From an uncultured Gammaproteobacteria bacterium (lineage in GTDB: Bacteria > Pseudomonadota > Gammaproteobacteria > Pseudomonadales > Azotimanducaceae), in contig CAJXBG010000009.1 of the NCBI GenBank assembly GCA_913050215.1, positions 1 through 62,805 on the forward strand: a stretch of 62,805 nucleotides of DNA, given 5' to 3'. How positions within the stretch are numbered: the first letter of the stretch is position 1; the number at the start of each line of letters is the position of its first letter. Shown in pieces: positions 54,660 to 62,805 of the stretch. The notes below the pieces were generated by a model. The model was not told the origin of the DNA. It ran no database searches and saw only the letters and a program-made list of their open reading frames with translations. Position numbers and translations under genes: made by a program.

Positions 54660-56146
54660 GAATTGCGATAGCAGGCATTAATCACGAGACGAACACCTAC
54701 TGTAAGTCACCCACTCCGTCATCTGCATTCTATCAGTATCGTGGCGAAAAAATGCTTCAACTGGCAGGTACGGAAACGAGTACAGGCGGGGCATTGGACA
54801 GATGCAGTGAACTTGGGATCGAATCAGTACCGATCTTGTTTGCAAGCACTCAGCCCTCGGGCACAATTGAGTATTCGGCATACGACCAGTTCAAAACCGA
54901 AATATTAGCCGGTATCAAACGTGAACAGGAAGACGTGGCAGCAGGAAGTATCGACGGTGTTTTTCTCGATCTTCATGGTGCAGGCGTTGTTCAGGGTTTG
55001 TCAGATTTAGAGGGCGATCTGACGCAGGCAATTCGGCAACAGGTGGGAGAGGCGATACCAATAACAGCCGCCTTTGATCTGCACGGAAATATAAGTCAGT
55101 CTATGGCCGATGCGCTAGACGGTACTTTTGCGTGTCATTTATACCCACATACGGATATGCATCTTCGTGCTGTTGAAGCCATAGATTTAATTGTAGCCAT
55201 GATCGAAAATGACTTTAGACCAGTCACACATGTTGAAACAATTCCTATGCTGGTGCCCACAACAACAACAATGGAAGGAATTGGCAAAGATATACTTGGT
55301 AAAATGCTCGCGGCTGAAGCCGAGAAAGATGTGATTGATGTTAGCTGGTTTCACGGATTTCCCTACACCGATATCCCCGAGGTGGGTAGTCACATTGTAG
55401 TGACGACCCGAGGTAGTCGAGAGCAGGCGCAGAAAATTGCCAAACACCTAGCCCAGCAACTTTGGCAGATAAAAGAACAGTTCCTGCCTGTAAGCCTGAC
55501 TGCCGAAGAGGCACTGGTGGAAGCAAGCACTAGCGAGCGCAAGCCTGTCGTGATTAATGAGGTTTCTGACAACTGTGGTGGCGGCGCTCCGGGAGATGGC
55601 ACGCATTTGCTGCGCGCGATGATTGAATTGGGCATGGAAAAGGCTTGTTTTGGTTTTGTCGTTGACCGTGAAGTAGCCTATCAGGCACATGAGGCAGGGG
55701 TGGGTTCTACCATTTCGGTAACGCTGGGCGCAAAGGAAGACGATTTACACGGCACGCCGCTTAAAATCACGGCCTATGTAAAAGCGTTGCACGATGGTCG
55801 CTTAACGATGTTAGCGATGGCAAAAGGATCCAAGCTTAACCTCGGTAAGTTGGCGCGCTTAGTTGTGGGTGGAATTGATATTATCGTCGCCTCTAATCGA
55901 TCTCAAACCTTCGATCAGGGGCCGTTTCTAGCCGTAGGAATTGATGTGACTGAGTATGACGTTGTTGCACTAAAATCTTCGAATCATTTTAGAGCAGGCT
56001 TCGTTCAGTTAGCTGGTAAGATTGTGACAGCTGATACGCCGGGTTTGACCACGCATAAGATTGCTCATTTCCCTCGACATAATGCAGGCAGACCACTTTG
56101 GCCACTTGATGATGCGGCTGCATATGTTTCAGGCGAGTCATTTTGA
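54656..56146 (+). CDS. M81-family metallopeptidase (MlrC-like)
   Basis: 496 residues. Family marks: INHETNTYCKSPTP, FLDLHGAG, AFDLHGNIS, CHLYPHTDMH, and NCGGGAPGDGTHLLRAM. MlrC-type enzymes include the microcystin-fragment peptidase and amidohydrolases acting on cyclic ureides; substrate here unknown. Starts at ATGA overlapping the SGNH gene stop. The gene does not show a signal peptide. Confidence 0.85.
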   Translation: MRIAIAGINHETNTYCKSPTPSSAFYQYRGEKMLQLAGTETSTGGALDRCSELGIESVPILFASTQPSGTIEYSAYDQFKTEILAGIKREQEDVAAGSIDGVFLDLHGAGVVQGLSDLEGDLTQAIRQQVGEAIPITAAFDLHGNISQSMADALDGTFACHLYPHTDMHLRAVEAIDLIVAMIENDFRPVTHVETIPMLVPTTTTMEGIGKDILGKMLAAEAEKDVIDVSWFHGFPYTDIPEVGSHIVVTTRGSREQAQKIAKHLAQQLWQIKEQFLPVSLTAEEALVEASTSERKPVVINEVSDNCGGGAPGDGTHLLRAMIELGMEKACFGFVVDREVAYQAHEAGVGSTISVTLGAKEDDLHGTPLKITAYVKALHDGRLTMLAMAKGSKLNLGKLARLVVGGIDIIVASNRSQTFDQGPFLAVGIDVTEYDVVALKSSNHFRAGFVQLAGKIVTADTPGLTTHKIAHFPRHNAGRPLWPLDDAAAYVSGESF

Positions 56147-56186
56147 AAAATGTAACAAATACAAACATGCACAAGAGGAGATAATG

Positions 56187-56903
56187 ATGCATACAGAAAC
56201 AATTGAATATCGAGACGGTGATACAGTGCTAGAGGCGTATGTTGCCTGGGACGATAGTATCGAGGGTCCCCGACCAGGCATTTTGGTGGCGCACGATTGG
56301 ACTGGGCGCAGAGATTTTGCGACTTCGAAAGCAGAAGAAGTGGCTAAACAGGGATACGTTGGTTTTGCGCTTGATATGTACGGTAAAGGTGTATTTGGCG
56401 CCGATGGCGACGTCGAGAAGAACGCCGCTTTAATGGGTCCGCTGGCGGAAGATCGAACGCTGTTAAGAGGGCGCATGAATGCTGCACTTTCCGCGATCAG
56501 CGCTTTGTCTGTCGTCGATAGTACAAAAGTGGCGGCCATGGGTTACTGTTTTGGTGGTATGTGTGTTCTGGAGTTGGCGAGAAGTGGCGCCGACGCATTA
56601 GGGGTGATTAGTATTCACGGAATCTTTTCGCCGGGTGACGTTGCTAATGAGAAGATGACTGCCAAGGTGCTTTGTCTACACGGCCATGACGATCCAATGG
56701 TGCCGCCAGAGCAGGTTGTCGCCTTCGAGGCTGAAATGAGCGAAGCCAAGGCAGATTGGCAGGTGCATGCCTATGGTGGAACCATGCATGCGTTTACGAA
56801 TCCTGCGGCCAACAATCCAGGTTTTGGCACGATGTACAGCCCCGATGCGGATAGAAGGGCGACTCAGTCCATTAAGAACTTCTTGGACGAACTGTTTAGT
56901 TAA
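56187..56903 (+). CDS. Dienelactone hydrolase family protein
   Basis: 238 residues from ATG 56187, six bases after AGGAG (the ATG at 56184 is too close, and the frame continues upstream to 56061). Alpha/beta hydrolase with nucleophile Cys121 in GYCFGGM, Asp169 in HGHDDPMV and His201 in GTMHAFT, the dienelactone hydrolase Cys-Asp-His triad. Cytoplasmic; acts on lactones or esters. Third gene of the SGNH-M81-DLH-MBL operon. Confidence 0.88.
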   Translation: MHTETIEYRDGDTVLEAYVAWDDSIEGPRPGILVAHDWTGRRDFATSKAEEVAKQGYVGFALDMYGKGVFGADGDVEKNAALMGPLAEDRTLLRGRMNAALSAISALSVVDSTKVAAMGYCFGGMCVLELARSGADALGVISIHGIFSPGDVANEKMTAKVLCLHGHDDPMVPPEQVVAFEAEMSEAKADWQVHAYGGTMHAFTNPAANNPGFGTMYSPDADRRATQSIKNFLDELFS

Positions 56904-56922
56904 ATTAGCTGACGATAGCCCT

Positions 56923-57909
56923 ATGTTTAAGAAAACGCTGTTCGCATTTTGTGTCTTGCTTCTACTGATATTGACATATGGTCTTAATCAGCTTCGGTCG
57001 GCGCATAGCGATATTGATAGTGTTTCGCCTGAGTTGCCCGGACCAGAAGCGGTACGAGCTTCGGGGCAACTTTTCGGCTTGCCAACGAGCATTGCTTACT
57101 ACAACACGGCAAGTCAGCGTGTGGCACGTAAAACAATGCTGGATGAAGACCAGGACCCTGGCGAAACTGCAAACAAGCGTGTTGATACGGAATTAGCCGA
57201 GACAGGATTGGTTGAGATGTCTTTCCCTGCTTTTGTCGTTACCTGGGAAGATGGTCGCCAATTTGTCATTGATACCGGTTTCTCCAAAGCGGAGGCCATA
57301 GATTTTGGCCGTCGTTCAGCTTTAGCAGGTGCAGGGCCGATAGAATTTCACGGTCTTCTGGCTGATCAACTGGATATGGCAAAAGTGAAGGGCATCGGTT
57401 TTACCCATCTTCATGGTGATCACATGATGGGGTCACTGGCATTTTGTCGGGATAATGCAGAGTTTACCCTTGTACAGACAATGGAGCAGCATAGTTGGCA
57501 CAGTTATCTGACCAAGGGCAGTGCTAAATTACTGAATGAGCTGGAATGCGGCATGCAGTTGCTGTTAGACGACACGTTCGTGCTTAAGGGAATAAAAGAT
57601 TTTCCTGGCTTGTATGTCATTTATGCCGGCGGTCACACGCTAGGAAGTCAGATTTTCGTGGCTCACATAAATGAAGGTGCACGCACAAAAACCTATATTC
57701 TGGCAGGCGATATGGCTAATCACTTTGATGGTGTCAGATATAACGTCAGCAAACCGCCAGCATATAGCCGTTGGATAGTGCCAGAGAATCTTGATCAGTT
57801 ATACAAGGTTCGTAGCTGGCTAAAGTTGATGAATCAGGAAACGGACATTTCTGTATTTATTTCTCACGATAAACGACACCTTAACGAAAGCGGAATGACC
57901 GCGCTCTGA
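56923..57909 (+). CDS. Metallo-beta-lactamase-fold hydrolase with membrane anchor
   Basis: 328 residues from ATG 56923; the frame continues upstream inside the DLH gene but without a ribosome site. N-terminal membrane segment (LFAFCVLLLLILTYG). Zinc site HLHGDH (162-167), AGGHTLGSQ and LAGDMANH. Likely periplasm-facing zinc hydrolase of the MBL fold (lactonase-like); substrate unknown. Last of the operon. Confidence 0.85.
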   Translation: MFKKTLFAFCVLLLLILTYGLNQLRSAHSDIDSVSPELPGPEAVRASGQLFGLPTSIAYYNTASQRVARKTMLDEDQDPGETANKRVDTELAETGLVEMSFPAFVVTWEDGRQFVIDTGFSKAEAIDFGRRSALAGAGPIEFHGLLADQLDMAKVKGIGFTHLHGDHMMGSLAFCRDNAEFTLVQTMEQHSWHSYLTKGSAKLLNELECGMQLLLDDTFVLKGIKDFPGLYVIYAGGHTLGSQIFVAHINEGARTKTYILAGDMANHFDGVRYNVSKPPAYSRWIVPENLDQLYKVRSWLKLMNQETDISVFISHDKRHLNESGMTAL

Positions 57910-58231
57910 CAGCCCATAAGTTCTGAAGGTCTTTGGTTGATTTCGATAATCAGAAATCGCATATTCAAAAAAAGATCAATCAATGTCATGAGTCACAGGG
58001 AACTTGGACGCGCAGCTAATCAAGGTAAATACTCGGAAAAATCATGCTCTACCTAGTTGGCTGCGAAGCTGTGTACCCGCGAAACCGATTCGTGGGAATG
58101 GTGAGAGAGATGGAGACAGCCTGCCAGCACATTGTCGCGCAAAAGAAAAAACGCCAAGCGCCAGTTGTTCTGCTACTAGGCGCTGAAAGTGGTCACCAGG
58201 TGATGCTCTAGCTCTGACACAATGCAAAAGA
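57910..58231. other. Intergenic region with REP-like hairpin
   Basis: About 320 bases, no gene supported. CCCGCGAA-ACCGA-TTCGTGGG at 58076-58096 is a hairpin of 8 pairs including one G-U; the TTCGCGGGTA motif on the minus strand resembles Pseudomonas-type REP sequences. An imperfect AGCGCC...GGCGCT pair near 58158-58184 is also present. Only one copy was noticed in the window. Confidence 0.4.
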
Positions 58232-59866
58232 TCAGAATGTTGAGAGTGCCAACTCTTTGTCGGTAATAAACTCGAGCAGTGCAGCCTGACCCTTTTGTGT
58301 CGCTTCTATGCCTCGCTTGATTGCTGGAAGAATTTCATTAGGGTCAGTGATCCTCTCACCATAGCCACCAAATGCCTGCGCCATATCTGCATAGTGACCA
58401 GAGATGTCTGTAGCGCGGTATTTTTCGGTCGATACCTGCATGATTGGTAACTCAATCGCCATGGAAAAGTTATTGAAGAGAATAGAGAGTATCGGCAAGC
58501 GCTCTCTTACCGCTGTTTCAAAATCCATTCCGGTAAAGCCAATTGCAGCATCACCCCAGACGTTGATGCAAAGAGCATCCGGTCGCGCTAGCTTCGCGCC
58601 CATTGCAAGACCAAGACCATAACCGAGTTGCGTAGTTTTACCCCAGCCAATATAACTAAGCGGTGTTGTGCTTTCCCAGAACGGCATGATCTGGTCTCGG
58701 GGGCTTCCCGCGTCGTGGGTGATGACAGTGTTGTCCCTATCAACCGTGTGTAGCAGATCCCAGATTACCCGGTATGGACTGATAGGCGCTTCATTATTTG
58801 TCAGTTTTGGCATCCATTCTGCCAGCCACGCTGCCTTGGTCTCCTTGATTCTCGCGGGTATCGGTTCCTTGCGTGCTTCGGCCGTTGTTTTGGGTAGCTG
58901 ATCCATTTCCGCGAGGAGGCCCTGCAGCGTCAGTTTCGCGTCTCCCACCAGCGCGTGTTGAACCGGTACATCCTTGTTCAAATCCATAGGATCCAGGGTC
59001 GCATGGATGATTGTTTTTCCTTTCGGCATTTGTACGCCGAATGCCGTCAGGGCAAAGCTGCATCCAATGCCGAGGATGACATCTGAATCCCGTAGAAACT
59101 CATGTACGTTGCGAGGTAGTGACCTACCGCCGGAACCCAGCGAAAGTGGGTGATTCTCTGGAAACGCGCTTTTACCTTCAATACTTGTCGTGACCGGGAT
59201 ATTCCAGGTTTCAGCGAGTTCTTTTAACTCAGGCCAAGCTTGAGCATAGTGAACACCCTGTCCTGCATAAATCACGGGGTTGTTAGCCGAGGCAAGTACC
59301 TTGGCTACCTGCGTGATATCAGCAGGGTCTGGTGCGCTGCGGGTAGCAAAGCTAGGAACATAAGTGAAATCGTCCGAAACTTCTTCACCAAATACATCGA
59401 GGGGAATCTCGATCATTACTGGTCCACCGCGACCATTGCGTAACTGAGAGAACGCTCTGCGCATCACCTCAGGAACCGTGCGCCCCATCGTGATAGGTTC
59501 TGCCCATTTGGTGATGTGCTGCATGTTCAGGGTGGAATTAAAATTGGGGAAGTAATTCGCTATCCGTCTTTGGTAACCCGCGGGCATTACCAGTATGGGG
59601 ACTGATTCGCTGAAGGCCTGTGCAACGCCGCCAAATGCATTCTCGGCACCGGGTCCATGCTGCATAACAAATACGCCAATGTCATTTCCCGAACTCAAGC
59701 GGCTTACGGCATCAGCCATATGCAGCCCAACACGTTCCTGTCGAACGATAATTGTCCTTATATCAGCTTCTGCTGCCGCTTCAATGATGGGATTAACCGG
59801 ATAGCCGATGATGTATTTAATATTTTCGCGCTTGAGTATCTCAGCGATAGCATTAACAACTTTCAT
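58232..59866 (-). CDS. Thiamine-diphosphate-dependent enzyme (acetolactate-synthase-like)
   Basis: 544 residues in the three-domain ThDP layout. Pyrimidine-domain Glu44 in VRQERVGLHMADA, central domain, and ThDP/Mg motif in WGDAAIGFTGMDFETAVRER ending NNFSMAIE. Relatives include acetolactate synthase, benzoylformate decarboxylase and oxalyl-CoA decarboxylase; no small ALS subunit is adjacent, so a decarboxylase/ligase role is more likely. GAGAGAG precedes the ATG; the gloB gene stops 10 bases upstream. Confidence 0.85.
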   Translation of the reverse strand: MKVVNAIAEILKRENIKYIIGYPVNPIIEAAAEADIRTIIVRQERVGLHMADAVSRLSSGNDIGVFVMQHGPGAENAFGGVAQAFSESVPILVMPAGYQRRIANYFPNFNSTLNMQHITKWAEPITMGRTVPEVMRRAFSQLRNGRGGPVMIEIPLDVFGEEVSDDFTYVPSFATRSAPDPADITQVAKVLASANNPVIYAGQGVHYAQAWPELKELAETWNIPVTTSIEGKSAFPENHPLSLGSGGRSLPRNVHEFLRDSDVILGIGCSFALTAFGVQMPKGKTIIHATLDPMDLNKDVPVQHALVGDAKLTLQGLLAEMDQLPKTTAEARKEPIPARIKETKAAWLAEWMPKLTNNEAPISPYRVIWDLLHTVDRDNTVITHDAGSPRDQIMPFWESTTPLSYIGWGKTTQLGYGLGLAMGAKLARPDALCINVWGDAAIGFTGMDFETAVRERLPILSILFNNFSMAIELPIMQVSTEKYRATDISGHYADMAQAFGGYGERITDPNEILPAIKRGIEATQKGQAALLEFITDKELALSTF

Positions 59867-59876
59867 ATTTACTCTC

Positions 59877-60656
59877 TCAAAAATTATCTTTCAATGTCCG
59901 GGTTTTTGCGAATACATCAACCAAATCTGCACCTACCATGCCTACGGTTGATTGTAGGTCGGTGCTCATTGGTCGCAGGAACGGGTTCGTCGCTTTTTCA
60001 ACGCCGAGTATTGAAGGCACCGTCGGTTTATTGGCGGCACGAAGCGCATTAATTTCAGTGACTCGAGCCTGCAGTTGCGTGTTTTGCGGCTCGACGGAAA
60101 TGGCGAAACGGGCATTTGCCTGAGTATATTCATGCGCGCAATAGACCGTTGTGTCATCGGGTAATACGAGCAGCTTCTGCAGGCTTTCCCACATTTGAGC
60201 TGGAGTTCCTTCAAACAATCGACCACATCCCAGTGCAAATAAGGCGTCGCCACTGAAGAGAATGGCATCCTGTTCAAAGTAGAAGGCGATATGTCCTTGG
60301 GTATGCCCGGAAACATCAAACACTTTGGCAGTGTGACCGCCGAAATCGTAGGTGCCGCCGTCCGCAACTTCAACATCGATACCCGGTATTCTTTTTGCAT
60401 CACTTTTCGATCCAACAATGGTGCATCCCCATTGTTCTTTAAGCTCGATGTTGCCACCGGCATGATCATAGTGATGATGCGTATTCATGATATGGGTAAG
60501 TGACCAGCCTTTTGCGGCCAATGCTGCATTTATAGGCGCGACTTCAGGAGTGTCTATCGTGGCTGTCAAATTATTCGCACTATCATGTACAAGATACCCA
60601 TAGTTATCGCTAAGACATGGAAATTGATAGATCTCAAGGGGTGTTGAAATTGCCAT
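59877..60656 (-). CDS. gloB: Hydroxyacylglutathione hydrolase (glyoxalase II)
   Basis: 259 residues from ATG 60656 (frame open to 60704). MBL-fold with HHHYDH at 60-65, GHTQGHIAFY, FSGDALFALGCGRLFEG and AHEYTQANARFA, the glyoxalase II pattern. Converts S-lactoylglutathione to D-lactate in the cytoplasm. Ten bases upstream of the ThDP gene, so co-transcription is likely. Confidence 0.92.
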   Translation of the reverse strand: MAISTPLEIYQFPCLSDNYGYLVHDSANNLTATIDTPEVAPINAALAAKGWSLTHIMNTHHHYDHAGGNIELKEQWGCTIVGSKSDAKRIPGIDVEVADGGTYDFGGHTAKVFDVSGHTQGHIAFYFEQDAILFSGDALFALGCGRLFEGTPAQMWESLQKLLVLPDDTTVYCAHEYTQANARFAISVEPQNTQLQARVTEINALRAANKPTVPSILGVEKATNPFLRPMSTDLQSTVGMVGADLVDVFAKTRTLKDNF

Positions 60657-60861
60657 TTTGTAGTCTCGAGTGATTGAATGGAAACCATAGCGAGTCGTAA
60701 ACAAGACATCAAGGGTGATGAAGAGGACAAAGTGAAGGAAAGACCCTATGCTGCAAACAGCAGCGACAAATCAGGCAATGTCAGGTGGAATCAAACCACG
60801 CCGGCAGTCGTATTGCAGGGGCAATCAACAAGCGTTTGATGAGTTTTGCGCCCGTTATAAT

Positions 60862-61042
60862 CAGCCGAGGGCTCTCTTATGAAAGCCGCTGAGGGCTCTT
60901 TTATAAATACCGCTGAGGGCTCTTTCATCAGTTCCGCTGAGGGCTCTTTCATTAGTTCCGCTGAAGGCTCTTTTATAAATACCGCTGAAGGCTCTTTCAT
61001 TAGTTCCGCTGAGGGCTCTTTTATAAATACCGCTGAGGGCTC
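60862..61042. repeat. 24-bp tandem repeat array (VNTR)
   Basis: A degenerate unit at 60862-60885, six full 24-bp units (60886-60909, 60910-60933, 60934-60957, 60958-60981, 60982-61005, 61006-61029), then 13 bases of another. Every unit starts CCGCTGA(G/A)GGCTCTTT and is followed by either TATAAATA or CAT(T/C)AGTT. The length is a multiple of three and both strands stay open. Such arrays often vary in copy number between strains. It lies between gloB and mutT and its last partial unit touches the mutT 3' end. Confidence 0.9.
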
Positions 61043-61091
61043 ATGCCCAATTCCCCGCAGGGTAGGTAGTTGCGGTGTACGCCGCGTCTAG
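60879..61091 (+). CDS. Possible octapeptide-repeat peptide encoded by the VNTR
   Basis: 70 codons starting ATGAAA, seven bases after GAGGG (in the degenerate first unit). It encodes repeats AEGSFINT and AEGSFISS in the order NT, SS, SS, NT, SS, NT, then a basic tail with three Cys or Cys-flanked residues. The last 50 bases overlap mutT antisense. Codon choices within repeats differ mostly at synonymous positions (GAG/GAA). No homologue recognised; translation is unproven. Confidence 0.3.
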   Translation: MKAAEGSFINTAEGSFISSAEGSFISSAEGSFINTAEGSFISSAEGSFINTAEGSCPIPRRVGSCGVRRV

Positions 61092-61592
61092 AATCTGAGT
61101 TGTCTGAGGATTAATCTCCAGTCGATGATCCAGCAGGTTTTCCTTTTCAAAAACAAACCAGCCTCTTATCTTATTGCCCCGGAGCACCTGTGGCAGCCAG
61201 AGTTGATCATCCTGCCACATTTTATCAAAAGGTATTTTAGCCATGGGCGTCCAAAGTGGGATTGCTTCATCTGTTTCAGTTGGTTCGCCCTCATAGTCTG
61301 TTGCGGTGTAAACGTACGCATGGATGCGGGGCATATCCTCAGCATGAAAATAAAGTTCACCCATATAGTTAACGTTTTTTGACTCAATGCAAAGCTCCTC
61401 GCGGGTTTCTCGAATTGCACACGCCATTGGTTTTTCGCCTGGCTCAATATGACCACCGGGTCCATTTACCTTGCCAGCGCCGAGCCCTCGTTTCTTGTGA
61501 ATCAGTAGCACCTCTTCTCCTCTGATGACAAACATCAAGGTTGCAGATGCCTCCGGTTGCCAATGATTCCAGTCAATTTGCTTAATTTTCAT
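61041..61592 (-). CDS. MutT-type NUDIX pyrophosphatase (MTH1-like)
   Basis: 183 residues. RGLGAGKVNGPGGHIEPGE start of the NUDIX box; box spans 47-69 (GGHIEPGE through REELCI), where the usual Gly before the last residue is Cys68. The MTH1-like group hydrolyses 8-oxo-dGTP and related oxidised nucleotides. Its C-terminal end touches the VNTR. Single gene. Confidence 0.88.
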   Translation of the reverse strand: MKIKQIDWNHWQPEASATLMFVIRGEEVLLIHKKRGLGAGKVNGPGGHIEPGEKPMACAIRETREELCIESKNVNYMGELYFHAEDMPRIHAYVYTATDYEGEPTETDEAIPLWTPMAKIPFDKMWQDDQLWLPQVLRGNKIRGWFVFEKENLLDHRLEINPQTTQILDAAYTATTYPAGNWA

Positions 61593-61721
61593 GTTTTGTT
61601 AGGTCGCTGTGCAAGTAGGATTTCGATTAAGTGTGTCATGCCCATTGACCTGAAGATAAAAATCATTAAATTAGGCCGCTTATTTTTTGTACAAAACCCC
61701 TGAACCTGAAATGGAAAAGAT

Positions 61722-61838
61722 ATGTCCGTATTTGATAACGAAGATAACCAAACGATTCGCACCCTCGGCTGGACCATGGTCGGTTTTGTCGGTCTTACTG
61801 TTTTTTTAATTGTCCTCGCAACTTCAATGGTTAACTAG
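61722..61838 (+). CDS. 38-residue single-pass membrane peptide
   Basis: MSVFDNEDNQTIRTLGWT then a hydrophobic segment (about residues 19-36, with VGFVGLTVFLIVLAT) and MVN stop. GGAAAAG precedes the ATG. The acidic N-terminus and one membrane helix suggest a small inner-membrane protein. Not recognised; too short for most annotation tools. Confidence 0.6.
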   Translation: MSVFDNEDNQTIRTLGWTMVGFVGLTVFLIVLATSMVN

Positions 61839-61914
61839 CTTGCTTCTGGAAAGTTAGCTCGCTGGTATTCGTTCTCTTACTGCCGCCTTTGATGGTTTCG
61901 AAAAACGCGCGCTT

Positions 61915-62733
61915 TCAGTTAAACCCCACCTTAATCCGTGGTCGGTCGTGATCGCTGATGGTAATCTTCGGCGCCTTTGATAGGCGGCAGGTTGCGTTAG
62001 CAGGAAGTACACACTCGCCAGAATTAATATCAAATTGATAACCGTGCCATGGGCAGGTTAATTTGTTGTCAATGACCTCTGAATCAAGTGGGCCCAAAAT
62101 ATGTGGGCAGATAGTTGAGTGCGCTTTTAACTGACCATCGACTGAAATGATGCGATATCGTCCGCTCTTCAGCTCGACATACAATGGAAGTGTCGCCATG
62201 ACTTCATCCTCAAACCCCAAATCGATTTCAAGCGGATGTCGATTTGACTGGCTATCGAGTCGTACCTGTCGCTCTATCATCATTGCCTCATCCTCATCCC
62301 AAAGAGTGGAATAAAGGTCACGAAAGAATTTACCGACAGAAAGCTGATTGTCTTTGGTGACGTCGGGTACAAGAAAGCGAACCTCAATGTCAGTTTCATC
62401 CAACACTGGTGTCACGAGTGTCCAGATTTCCGATACTTGATTCTTGCCCTGATAACTTCGAGCAACATAACGACCCTTTGGCAGGTCATAACAAAGTTCA
62501 ACATGTGAATGGCGATCCTGTGCGGACCAGATTCGCCAACCCCAATCACCGGCTTCATCTAACTCAGCATACTGGAAATTGCTGTCGTGTAGATGGGGTA
62601 AATGCTCCCAGTCCATGACATTTTCCCAAACACGCTCCTGGCTGGCTCTGATTCGCCTCTGATAAGTGGCTACCTCAACTAAATTAAGATTGTTGGGATT
62701 CTCCGATATTGCGTGGGATTGTTTTGCTGTCAT
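61915..62733 (-). CDS. START/SRPBCC-like domain with C-terminal Rieske [2Fe-2S] domain
   Basis: 272 residues. The N-terminal ~170 residues look SRPBCC/START-like (RRIRASQERVWENVMDWEHLPHLHDSNFQ, HVELCYDLPKGRYVARSYQ). The C-terminal ~90 residues are a Rieske domain: Cys209-x-His211 in TICPHILG and Cys227-x2-His230 in TCPWHGYQFD. Ring-hydroxylating oxygenases have the opposite order (Rieske first). No catalytic mononuclear-iron motif of the oxygenases was recognised. An electron-transfer or ligand-binding redox role is inference. Confidence 0.8.
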   Translation of the reverse strand: MTAKQSHAISENPNNLNLVEVATYQRRIRASQERVWENVMDWEHLPHLHDSNFQYAELDEAGDWGWRIWSAQDRHSHVELCYDLPKGRYVARSYQGKNQVSEIWTLVTPVLDETDIEVRFLVPDVTKDNQLSVGKFFRDLYSTLWDEDEAMMIERQVRLDSQSNRHPLEIDLGFEDEVMATLPLYVELKSGRYRIISVDGQLKAHSTICPHILGPLDSEVIDNKLTCPWHGYQFDINSGECVLPANATCRLSKAPKITISDHDRPRIKVGFN

Positions 62734-62805
62734 GGTTGATTTCAGGCTATGGTCTTATTATTGAGTGTGCACCGAACTGTCTCGATCTGGCAAGCCCCAT
62801 CAGCC

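Noticed and set aside
58076-58096. REP-type mobile repeat family
   Set aside because: Only one copy was noticed in the window and one base pair is non-canonical, so no repeat family is demonstrated.
58232-59866. Acetolactate synthase of branched-chain amino acid synthesis
   Set aside because: No regulatory small subunit or ilv gene is adjacent; only general ThDP-enzyme features support it.
60862-61042. CRISPR-like array between gloB and mutT
   Set aside because: No spacers of foreign type; the period is 24 bp and the differences are internal variants.

Overview
The window is about 62.8 kb of chromosomal DNA from a Gram-negative bacterium, most likely a free-living marine gammaproteobacterium. 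Evidence: a bifunctional CysN/CysC sulfate-activation enzyme, a PrsT-like TPR lipoprotein, a TonB-dependent outer-membrane receptor behind a cobalamin riboswitch, FeoAB behind a Fur-box-like site, lipobox lipoproteins, FAD- and CoA-linked catabolic enzymes and a DeaD helicase. No rRNA, tRNA, integrase, transposase, phage structural gene or CRISPR array was seen. Lineage is inferred from gene content only.

Layout. 1-1.7 kb: 3' part of cysNC and a coupled DUF2061 gene. 1.7-8.8 kb: a PrsT-like TPR lipoprotein followed by three proteins with no recognisable family, two of which (4477-5412 + and 5535-6557 -) are convergent diverged paralogues. 9-18.1 kb: mostly single genes (TauD-type dioxygenase, small membrane protein, periplasmic CX4R phosphatase, FBP-type zinc finger, globin-like protein, MFS carrier, nitroreductase, LLM oxidoreductase, transglutaminase-like protease, zinc-ribbon metallopeptidase, holin-4 membrane protein). 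18.4-22 kb: tightly coupled GST-GT2-M20-SDR operon. 22-25.7 kb: minus-strand run of a PTPS-family enzyme, SDR, YhhQ-type transporter, DUF924 and a crotonase. 25.8-38.8 kb: SDR, DeaD helicase, patatin, NUDIX, a hot-dog pseudogene split by a 10-bp tandem duplication, CaiB-type CoA-transferase, SlyD, PhyH, NTF2-like, double hot-dog protein, YdjM-type hydrolase and NhaC antiporter. 38.9-46.2 kb: a 22-bp tandem repeat, MsrB lipoprotein, class-III aminotransferase, an acyl-CoA dehydrogenase plus phosphotransferase pair, DUF445 and an SDR. 46.3-53.6 kb: Fur-site feoAB, a dCache/HAMP sensor without an output domain, a Ca2+/Na+ exchanger, a terminator, and riboswitch-btuB. 53.8-62.8 kb: SGNH-M81-DLH-MBL operon, gloB plus a ThDP enzyme, a 24-bp coding-phase repeat array, MutT, a 38-aa membrane peptide and a START-Rieske protein.

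How the genes fit together. The window is rich in CoA-ester, dioxygenase and SDR enzymes suited to catabolism of lipids and small organic acids, with nutrient-controlled uptake of iron (Fur-feoAB) and vitamin B12 (riboswitch-btuB). Many genes are translationally coupled through overlapping stop/start codons (TAATG, TTGA, GTGA, ATGA) and several use TTG or GTG starts. Starts given here were often moved downstream of the longest open frame because a Shine-Dalgarno sequence marked an internal codon. The most novel-looking items are the convergent unknown paralogues, the 24-bp octapeptide repeat, the C-terminal Rieske fusion, the Cys-less PTPS enzyme coupled to an SDR, and the phosphotransferase fused to a DUF6285-like domain beside its dehydrogenase.
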